Source of the DNA: Pontibacter ummariensis
GTDB lineage: Bacteria > Bacteroidota > Bacteroidia > Cytophagales > Hymenobacteraceae
Reading direction: 5' to 3'
Length of the DNA stretch: 61,818 nt
NCBI RefSeq assembly: GCF_900188175.1
Contig: NZ_FZOQ01000030.1
Location: 1-61,818 of the forward strand
This document shows positions 55,456-61,818 of the stretch, one piece after another. Each line of letters begins with the position of its first letter. Positions within the stretch are counted from its first letter, which is position 1. Under the pieces are notes generated by a model. The model was not told the DNA's origin and made no database searches. It saw only the letters and a list, made by a program, of their open reading frames with translations. The translations under genes were made by a program, and so were the position numbers.

Positions 55456-56451
55456 TTAAGCGCCAAGACGAGCGATCAGGTCAGCAGCACGGTTAGAGTA
55501 GCCAGCCTCGTTGTCGTACCATCCTACCACTTTTACCAACGTTTCGTTCGCAGAAGTCATCTCCGCATCAAAGATACAAGAGTGTGGGTTACCAACGATG
55601 TCAGCAGACACGATCGGGTCTTCCGTGTACTCCAGTACGCCTTTCATATCGCCTTCAGCGGCTTTCTTCATGGCAGCGTTGATTTCCTCTTTCGTGGCTG
55701 CTTTCTTCAGCACAACAGTCAGGTCGGTCAGGGAGCCTGTAGGGATCGGAACACGCATCGCTACGCCATCCAGTTTGCCTTTCAGGTGTGGCAACACCAG
55801 TCCTACCGCTTTGGCAGCCCCCGTAGAGGTAGGCACAATCGAAAGGGCAGCAGCACGGGCTCTTCTCAGGTCTTTGTGCGGGCCGTCCTGCAGGTTTTGG
55901 TCAGCAGTGTAAGCATGTACCGTGGTGATATAACCTTTCTCGATACCGAAAGCATCGTCCAACACCTTGGCCATTGGAGCCAGGCAGTTAGTCGTACAAG
56001 ATGCGTTAGATACGATCTTCTCCTCTCCTGTCAGGATGTCCTCGTTCACACCCAACACTACTGTAGGGATATTGCCTTTCGCAGGAGCAGAGATCACCAC
56101 TTTACGGGCACCTGCTTCCAGGTGACCACCAGCGCCTTGCTCATCCACGAAGCGACCTGTAGACTCCAACACAACGTCTACCCCCAGGTTACCCCAAGGC
56201 AGGTTCTTCGGATCACGCTCTGCCGTGATTTTGATTTCTGTACCGTTTACTACAATGCCGTTAGCAGTAGCCTCTACGGTGCCATTGAATCTACCGTGTA
56301 CAGAGTCGTACTTTAACAGGTGTGCAAGCGTTGTTGTATCAGTAAGGTCATTAATGGCAACAACCTCTACGTTCTCTTTCTGGAGCAGCGCCTTAAATGT
56401 AAGTCTGCCGATACGGCCAAAACCGTTAATTGCAACTTTTACTTTAGACAT
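55456..56451 (-). CDS. gap: Glyceraldehyde-3-phosphate dehydrogenase, type I
   Basis: A 331-residue glycolytic enzyme. KVAINGFGRIGRLTFKALLQ (NAD motif), VVLESTGRFVDEQGAGGHLE, IVSNASCTTNCLAPMAKVLD (catalytic Cys near 151), YITTVHAYTADQNLQDGPHK (catalytic His), GLVLPHLKGKLDGVAMRVPI and KVVGWYDNEAGYSNR are all present. Followed by its own terminator, so a single-gene unit. Confidence 0.96.
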   Translation of the reverse strand: MSKVKVAINGFGRIGRLTFKALLQKENVEVVAINDLTDTTTLAHLLKYDSVHGRFNGTVEATANGIVVNGTEIKITAERDPKNLPWGNLGVDVVLESTGRFVDEQGAGGHLEAGARKVVISAPAKGNIPTVVLGVNEDILTGEEKIVSNASCTTNCLAPMAKVLDDAFGIEKGYITTVHAYTADQNLQDGPHKDLRRARAAALSIVPTSTGAAKAVGLVLPHLKGKLDGVAMRVPIPTGSLTDLTVVLKKAATKEEINAAMKKAAEGDMKGVLEYTEDPIVSADIVGNPHSCIFDAEMTSANETLVKVVGWYDNEAGYSNRAADLIARLGA

Positions 56452-56577
56452 GATATCTTATATTTGAGTTTTATAATGTTGCGAAGTTACGATATAGCAT
56501 AGTGTAAAACCAATGTTTTTTTCTATGCTGGTTTATAAACTCTTACGTATAAAATCAGAAAAAATACGAGGACTTGT

Positions 56578-56607
56578 TTTGCAGGTAACAAAAGAGCCGT
56601 ATATTTG
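56578..56607 (+). promoter_or_regulatory. Bacteroidota promoter of tRNA-Glu
   Basis: TTTG at 56578-56581 and TATATTTG at 56600-56607, 18 bp apart, match the -33 TTTG and -7 TAnnTTTG boxes. The tRNA begins 20 bp further on. Confidence 0.75.
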
Positions 56608-56626
56608 CACCACAAACAGACAGAAC

Positions 56627-56698
56627 GGCCCGTTCGTCTAGGGGTTAGGACGCCAGATTTTCATTCTGGTAACAGGGGTTCGATTCCCCTACGGGCTA
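56627..56698 (+). tRNA. tRNA-Glu(TTC)
   Basis: A 72-nt tRNA: acceptor GGCCCGT / ACGGGCT (first pair G-U), anticodon TTC in CAGATTTTCATTCTG, T-loop GGTTCGATTCC. No CCA encoded. Confidence 0.93.
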
Positions 56699-56703
56699 CT
56701 TGG

Positions 56704-56735
56704 AAGCCTCTCAGTTAATACTGAGAGGCTTTTTT
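56704..56735 (+). terminator. Terminator of tRNA-Glu
   Basis: AAGCCTCTCAGT and ACTGAGAGGCTT arms with loop TAAT, followed by T6. Confidence 0.9.
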
Positions 56736-57156
56736 AATGTCCTTCGGACAACGTCCCGTTCAGTAAGAGTTTTGATATAACTACCTAACCACCCCCTCTG
56801 TTCTTTATTAGGAGCCGCAGAACATCAAAAGATACCTACAGTAAAATTCAATGTAAACTCTTAAAATATACTTTAAATAATACTGGCATGTACTAGGCTG
56901 TGTCTGATGAATCAAACTCTGATTATTTAGTAATCTAAAATTCTGTTGCTAGAGCAAACAGCCAGTGCTCATCTTTTGGTTTATTCATTCAAAAGGTATT
57001 CATCAGACATAGCCTAGTCTTACCTAAATAGACAGTAACAGCATTTCCTGTACTACTTATTAGAAATAGTTGCTCCCTTTAATTAAGCTATCCTATATAT
57101 TGCATTAAATATATAGAGTAGCAAACAACAAAATAAATCAATCTTAACTGTAGTTT
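56736..57156. other. Intergenic region holding a MITE
   Basis: About 420 bp before the propeller gene. Apart from the MITE at 56893-57017 it is AT-rich and shows no gene; the last 140 bp must carry the promoter of the propeller gene, but no clear -33/-7 pair is seen. Confidence 0.5.
56893..57017. mobile_element. 125-bp MITE related to the IS5-type element at 61441
   Basis: Bounded by CTAG on both sides (probable target duplication). Terminal inverted repeats GGCTGTGTCTGATGAAT and ATTCATCAGACATAGCC differ at one position. The same GGCTGTGTCTGATGAAT follows CTAG at 61441, the end of the transposase element 4.4 kb away. There is no coding capacity, so it can move only with help from that transposase. 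Confidence 0.75.
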
Positions 57157-60100
57157 ATGAAAACAGCTTTACTACTACTTTTTACTTTCCTCATTTCACT
57201 CCTCTCCTTTGGACAGGGACGTTGGATAGACCATACCTCACAGGCCGCACTCCCAAGTTTAAATGTTCGCGATGTGCTAGTGGACAGTAAGGGCAACAAA
57301 TGGTTCGCCACAGACAATGGCCTAACAAAATTTGATGGTACCAACTGGACTACATTTAAAGCTGTTTACCAGGGACTAAGGAACAATGACATATACGCAC
57401 TAGCTGAAGGCCAGGATGGTAAAATTTGGGTTGTGACAGCTCAGGATATTGAAACTTTTGATGGTGCAGTCTGGGAGTATTACGATGGTAATGACGGACT
57501 GCTTACTTCAACCATGCCAAACTCACGGTACTTATCTATTCATGTTGCTATGGATGGAACAGTGTGGGCTGGATCGCTTGGAGGAGTATCCCACTTTGAT
57601 GGAGACTCTTGGGAAAACATTACGGATATTAACGGGATTAGCTTACGATACATAGCTGATATTGAGCATGATGACGCAGGAAACATTTGGTTTTCCCTTC
57701 ATCAACAAGGATATGAGGCGGATTACGTACCCGGGATTGTAAAGTACAATGGTATTACTTGGGAGGCTTTTGACTTAAGCGAGGAAACAGGCGGTTACTC
57801 TGCTTTTATGTTAAACAATATCAATGGAGTCCTTTGGGCAGGCCAGCCCAGTTATATTTATAAGTATGCAAATGGTGGTTTCACAAAGTTTAACATTGAT
57901 TTAACAGCTTCGGGTATTGATAATTTTCATCTTTCAGGTGAAATAACCCAAGATATAAATGGTGTAATTTGGATTTATGGGACTACTAATGAAAGTAGTG
58001 GACTTATTAAAACTGGATTTGTGAAATATGATGGTGAGATCTGGAGCTTTCAGGGATTCCCGGAAGTTTACGGAGTTACATCAACCGAGGTTGATGGCTC
58101 TTTTATCTGGGTCTCTGGCAGAAATGGAGCGCATAAAGTTAATTCGGGTACAAACACCTTAACTAATATCGGAACTAGGTATGGTTTGTCAGGGAATAAT
58201 GCGCAAACTTTGTTTATAGACGCATCAGACAATGTTTGGATAGCAACAGGGGCTGGAGTAGAGAGGTTTAATGGGGAGGAATTGATTAAAAATGAGATAA
58301 ATACAGTTAATAGTATCTTCGACATTTTTCAGGACACTAGGGAAAATGTTTGGTTTGTCCCAAGGTGGAATAACGACGTCTACGTGCGAAGCCAGAACGG
58401 AATAGAGACTTTCAACTCAACTAACAGCTTATTAAGAGACCAAACTATTTACGAGGCTGCTACAGACAAGGCTGGAAACGTTTATTTTGCATATTGCGCA
58501 TACGATGGCCAAGGGAATGCAACGGGAACTATAGTCATGTACGATGGTAACCAGTGGTATAACATAACAAATCAACACCCTAATCTGAATGACGAGATAA
58601 ACAAAATATATGCTACTAGTGATGGGAGAGTCTGGTTCTTTGGGAAAAAAGGCACAGTTATAAAAGACGGAAGTCTATGGACAGTCAATGAAACGTTACC
58701 TCCGGGGGCACTGTCAGCAGTGGAAAGTGAAAACGGTAGTCTATGGCTTGGCTATAATGAATCTCGACTTTTGCATTATTCAGCAGGTACTATAACAGAA
58801 TATGACCTTGAAACATTGGCAGGTACCAGCAATTTCCATAGTTTGAATGACCTTGCAATAGATTATAAGGGGAATTTATGGGTTGGGGGGTTTTTCCAGT
58901 CCCCTAATTCAGAACCTGAAGATTATCCTGGACTTGCTCGTTTTAATGGAAGTTCTTGGCAATCCTTTTCAAAAGCTGATGGCCTTGTTTCGGACGCTGT
59001 TACAAGTATAGAAACTGATCTATCAGGTAACGTCTGGATAGGAACATTATATGGAGGAGTATCTCAGCTTATCTTATTTTCTGAAATTGTAACAGTAAGC
59101 ACCTCCAATATCTCCTGTCATGGAGGCAACAATGGTTCTATTGCCATTACTCCTGAAGGAAGCAATGCTCCTTATCGATTTTCTATAGACGGGGGAAAAA
59201 CATTTGTATCAGAGAATGAATTCAGTGGCCTGACCGCCGGAAATTATCATATCCTTGTAAAGGACGGTGAAGGACTTACAGCACATGATGAAATTATAAC
59301 CCTTACTCAGCCCGCTGGTGTATTTACATGGAAAGTTTCCCCTGTAAGTTGTGCCGGAGCAAAAGACGGTGCGATCATGTTATCTGTACAAAACGATGGA
59401 ACACAGATCAGCTATGTATGGCATAATGCTGATGGGAGGGAAATTGCCACCACTAAAGACATAGCAGCGCTTGCAGGAGGTACTTATAGCGTAACTGCTA
59501 GTTATGGTGATTGTATAGTAACCAAAACCATTGTAGTGCCTGAGCCAAGTCCTCTACAGGCTACCCTTGAACATTTAAATAGCTGTGGTGACGCTGTAAG
59601 CGGACAGATTACAGTCCGCACTGTTGGCGGAACTGCTCCTTTCAACTACTCCATAGACGGAGGTGTAACTTTCCAAACTGAGAAAACTTTCTCAGGTCTA
59701 CCTGTTGGTTCTTATCAGATTATCGTTCAGGATGCCAGTGGTTGTTTGTTTACTACTGCATCTGTTACCATAAACCAGCAAGAAAAGCCTGTACCGGTTG
59801 TTACTTCTTCAGGCAATCTCGCATTATGCACAGGAAGTAGTGTCTGGCTGAAAACAACCCAGAAGTATGAAGGCTATGAATGGTATGATCGTAATGGCAA
59901 TATACTGTCAACTCAAGATAGCCTGGAGGTAACTACTGCTGGAATCTTTTATACAGTTGTGTACCAAAACCAGTGTCAGGCGACTTCAGCAACTGTGACT
60001 ACTACTATGGTCACGACGTATGATCAACAGGCAGTTTGTATCGTAACTGTCGATGCTACTACTAGAAAGAACAAAATTGTATGGAGTAAAATCGCTGGCA

Positions 60101-60879
60101 AGCATGTTGCCTCCTATAACATTTACAAAGAGACAGGAACGAACCAATACAGCCTTATAGGAAACGTACCGTCCAGTTCAAACAACTATTTTATTGATGA
60201 AGCTTCAGCTCCTATGACAGCCAGCGAGCGCTACAGTGTATCTATAATGGACATTTGCGGTAGAGAATCAGCCAAAAGTGCGGCTCACAAAACTATTTAT
60301 TTGCAGGCAAACCTGGGAGTGAACAACAGCGTCAACCTTAGCTGGGACAGTTACGAAGGCTTTAGCTACACACAGGTAAATGTCTTGCGCGGCTCCTCTG
60401 TGGATGCACTACAAGTTTTGGCTACGCGTCCGGCTAATAATAACACCTTTACTGACACTAGCCCCAATTCAGCGGAAATGGTGTATGTAATTGAAGCTGT
60501 CACGGGATATACCTGCGAAGGCACTTCAGGGGAGTCAGCCTTAGGAAACCAAAGAGTGCTCCTTCAAAACGCCTCTACCCGCTCCAATCCTAGCTCAGCA
60601 AAAGGGACACTTGGAGTAGAGGAAGGCTTAAGTATAGCTGCCGGGTTAAAAGTATACCCGAATCCAACTGAGTCTGGCTTTACTGTGGACCTAAAAGCAG
60701 GAAAAACTATCTATTACATTAAGTTACTGGACATTAGTGGTCGTGTAGTACAGGAAGTGCCTGTAAGTGGAAGCAAGTCCTCTGTCCATTTTGAACGCAA
60801 AGCCAAAGCTGGCCTTTATATTTTAGAAGTAAATGATAGTCAGGGGCAGATTTATCGACAAAGAGTAATTTTACAATAG
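57157..60879 (+). CDS. T9SS-exported protein with two-component-regulator propeller and SprB-like repeats
   Basis: A 1240-residue secreted protein. Signal peptide (MKTALLLLFTFLISLLSFGQ). Residues about 30-640 are propeller blades of the form KGNKWFATDNGLTKFDGTNW, VWAGSLGGVSHFDGDSW, VWIATGAGVERFNGEE, LWVGGFF...LARFNGSSW and VWIGTLYGGVSQL. Then SprB-like repeats (NISCHGGNNGSIAITPEGSN, APYRFSIDGGKTF, and later NSCGDAVSGQITVRTVGGTA, PFNYSIDGGVTF), Ig or fibronectin-like segments, and a C-terminal sorting domain LKVYPNPTESGFTVDLKAGK ending GLYILEVNDSQGQ-IYRQRVI. Exported and attached to the surface by the type IX system. It lacks the histidine kinase usual for such propellers, so it is an adhesin-like or structural protein. 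Confidence 0.88.
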   Translation: MKTALLLLFTFLISLLSFGQGRWIDHTSQAALPSLNVRDVLVDSKGNKWFATDNGLTKFDGTNWTTFKAVYQGLRNNDIYALAEGQDGKIWVVTAQDIETFDGAVWEYYDGNDGLLTSTMPNSRYLSIHVAMDGTVWAGSLGGVSHFDGDSWENITDINGISLRYIADIEHDDAGNIWFSLHQQGYEADYVPGIVKYNGITWEAFDLSEETGGYSAFMLNNINGVLWAGQPSYIYKYANGGFTKFNIDLTASGIDNFHLSGEITQDINGVIWIYGTTNESSGLIKTGFVKYDGEIWSFQGFPEVYGVTSTEVDGSFIWVSGRNGAHKVNSGTNTLTNIGTRYGLSGNNAQTLFIDASDNVWIATGAGVERFNGEELIKNEINTVNSIFDIFQDTRENVWFVPRWNNDVYVRSQNGIETFNSTNSLLRDQTIYEAATDKAGNVYFAYCAYDGQGNATGTIVMYDGNQWYNITNQHPNLNDEINKIYATSDGRVWFFGKKGTVIKDGSLWTVNETLPPGALSAVESENGSLWLGYNESRLLHYSAGTITEYDLETLAGTSNFHSLNDLAIDYKGNLWVGGFFQSPNSEPEDYPGLARFNGSSWQSFSKADGLVSDAVTSIETDLSGNVWIGTLYGGVSQLILFSEIVTVSTSNISCHGGNNGSIAITPEGSNAPYRFSIDGGKTFVSENEFSGLTAGNYHILVKDGEGLTAHDEIITLTQPAGVFTWKVSPVSCAGAKDGAIMLSVQNDGTQISYVWHNADGREIATTKDIAALAGGTYSVTASYGDCIVTKTIVVPEPSPLQATLEHLNSCGDAVSGQITVRTVGGTAPFNYSIDGGVTFQTEKTFSGLPVGSYQIIVQDASGCLFTTASVTINQQEKPVPVVTSSGNLALCTGSSVWLKTTQKYEGYEWYDRNGNILSTQDSLEVTTAGIFYTVVYQNQCQATSATVTTTMVTTYDQQAVCIVTVDATTRKNKIVWSKIAGKHVASYNIYKETGTNQYSLIGNVPSSSNNYFIDEASAPMTASERYSVSIMDICGRESAKSAAHKTIYLQANLGVNNSVNLSWDSYEGFSYTQVNVLRGSSVDALQVLATRPANNNTFTDTSPNSAEMVYVIEAVTGYTCEGTSGESALGNQRVLLQNASTRSNPSSAKGTLGVEEGLSIAAGLKVYPNPTESGFTVDLKAGKTIYYIKLLDISGRVVQEVPVSGSKSSVHFERKAKAGLYILEVNDSQGQIYRQRVILQ

Positions 60880-61008
60880 TAACCTGCTTCTAGTCTAAAC
60901 CTAGAAGAGGAAAAGCCATTACTTCGACTATTCCTCCTATAGATACTCCCCCAAAGTCTCCAAATCCTTGTGGATAAGGTTCGATAATTCACTCCTTCGG
61001 TCTACACG

Positions 61009-61041
61009 AAAGGCCTCCAGTTAACACTGGAGGCCTTTTTT
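61009..61041 (+). terminator. Terminator after the propeller gene
   Basis: AAAGGCCTCCAGT and ACTGGAGGCCTTT arms with loop TAAC and a T-run, 130 bp beyond the stop. Built on the same plan as the tRNA-Glu terminator. Confidence 0.85.
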
Positions 61042-61440
61042 CATTTACTTTGGACACTATTCGGACGCTAAAAAACGATAGCCACGATCCATACTGCCAT
61101 TCTCCAAGTTCGCACTTGGTCTTCTAGTGTGCCCCCCTAATTCCCATTCTTTGTAACACCTGCAGGCGTGATAACAGCCACACAACGTCTACCGCAAGTG
61201 CCGTTGCCCCATGGCGCCTGAAGGAGTTACTGAGCTTTGTGAAGCCCAGAAGCGGCGGGGGCACAGGCCCAGCAGACCTTTACGGCGAAGTCCGTCAAGA
61301 GGGGCAGATTATGCTTGTTCCTCAGGAAGCGAGCTAAACACAGCCTTAGGCACCTTCCAGTAAGATCAGCCTCAGCGCCCTAGCCATCTCCACTCGGTTC
61401 TGCGGTGAGAAGCGGCTGTTTTTGTCCATGGATAGTCTGG
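61042..61440. other. Intergenic stretch, no gene recognised
   Basis: About 400 bp. On the minus strand a short frame starting near 61430 reads MDKNSRFSPQNRVEMARALR followed by LILLEGA and a stop; I cannot place it, and it may be the remnant of a gene interrupted by the adjacent insertion sequence. Confidence 0.35.
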
Positions 61441-61818
61441 CTAGGCTGTGTCTGATGAATACTTTTTCAGGTAAAATCTAATGAAAGCCAGCTTCACCAT
61501 AGCCATGAAGCTGACGGCTAGCTTTTCATATCGAGTAGCAATTCTGCGATACTCTTTAAGCCAGCCGATAGCCTGCTCAACGCCTGCTCTTTTCTTATAG
61601 GTCTCTCTATCGAAGCGATGATGAGGCCCCCTTCTTCTTCTTTTGGTTCCAGCACGCAACTGCCTTTCAGGAATCATTCCCTTGATGCCTCTGCGGGCCA
61701 GCTCCTTTCTTAAGTAGCCTGCGTCGTATGCCTTATCTGCAACTACTTCCTCTGGCCTGGTTCTTTTACGGCCCCTTTTCAGAGGAATCTTTACCTGTTT
61801 CAACACTGGGTGAAAAAA
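61441..61818 (-). CDS. IS5-family transposase, C-terminal part (runs off the window)
   Basis: The frame continues past the right edge. It contains VVADKAYDAGYLRKELARRG (the second Asp region), HHRFDRETYKKRAGVEQAIG with the catalytic Glu, and WLKEYRRIATRYEKLAVSFM, AMVKLAFIRFYLKK, the usual end of IS5/IS1031-type DDE transposases. The last codons SSDTA and the TAG stop lie inside the terminal repeat, the TAG being part of the CTAG at the element's edge. A related MITE lies at 56893. Confidence 0.85.
   Translation of the reverse strand, partial: FFHPVLKQVKIPLKRGRKRTRPEEVVADKAYDAGYLRKELARRGIKGMIPERQLRAGTKRRRRGPHHRFDRETYKKRAGVEQAIGWLKEYRRIATRYEKLAVSFMAMVKLAFIRFYLKKYSSDTA

Overview
The window looks like a chromosome segment from a Bacteroidota bacterium of the order Cytophagales, most like Hymenobacteraceae (Pontibacter or a relative). 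The evidence is the type IX secretion tail on the large propeller protein at 57157-60879, many Bacteroidota-style lipoproteins, TAnnTTTG-type -7 promoter boxes, and typical core blocks (MCE/Mla operon, DUF177-rpmF-plsX-fabH, DUF4905). This is inference from gene content; no 16S gene is present.

Left edge (1-5.1 kb): the 3' end of a probable methyltransferase, a lone FtsX/MacB-type permease and an S41 protease.

Accessory region (5.1-25.7 kb): this is the exceptional part. About 27 short cassettes lie head to tail, all on the minus strand. Each holds one or two small AT-rich genes and is separated from the next by an imperfect-palindrome repeat of about 53-127 bp that begins with a YYYAACG-like box and ends with a GTTRRRY-like box. 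That is the architecture of integron attC sites, so the region reads as a large cassette array. At its right end sits a 485-residue tyrosine recombinase that is more GC-rich than the cassettes. It has all catalytic residues, but the Lys-to-His spacing is Xer-like and too short for the insertion that defines IntI integrases. It carries a duplicated N-terminal domain and is transcribed in the same direction as the cassettes. The last codons of a related recombinase survive at the opposite end (5103-5135). A group II intron reverse-transcriptase fragment lies in reverse orientation exactly where one attC is missing, between a truncated methyltransferase and a broken higBA module. Cassette cargo is dominated by lipoproteins, exported proteins and small membrane proteins; the largest is a NERD-like nuclease/SEC-C protein next to the recombinase.

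Core region (25.7-56.7 kb): tRNA-Ser; asparaginase-TatD; two glycosyltransferases with a polysaccharide deacetylase and a flippase-like membrane protein; a SpoIIE-type phosphatase; RuvC; an MlaE-MlaF-MCE lipid transport operon; HIT-GreA; a 2-hydroxyacid dehydrogenase; MgtE-RsmA; leucyl aminopeptidase-PdxA; DUF177-L32-PlsX-FabH (fatty acid and phospholipid synthesis); LysM/RlpA-like and NfeD-like envelope proteins; KdsB; a SUI1-like factor; a lipid kinase; a universal stress protein; and GAPDH.

Right edge (56.6-61.8 kb): tRNA-Glu, a 125-bp MITE, a T9SS-exported propeller protein and the 3' end of an IS5-type transposase whose terminal repeat matches the MITE.
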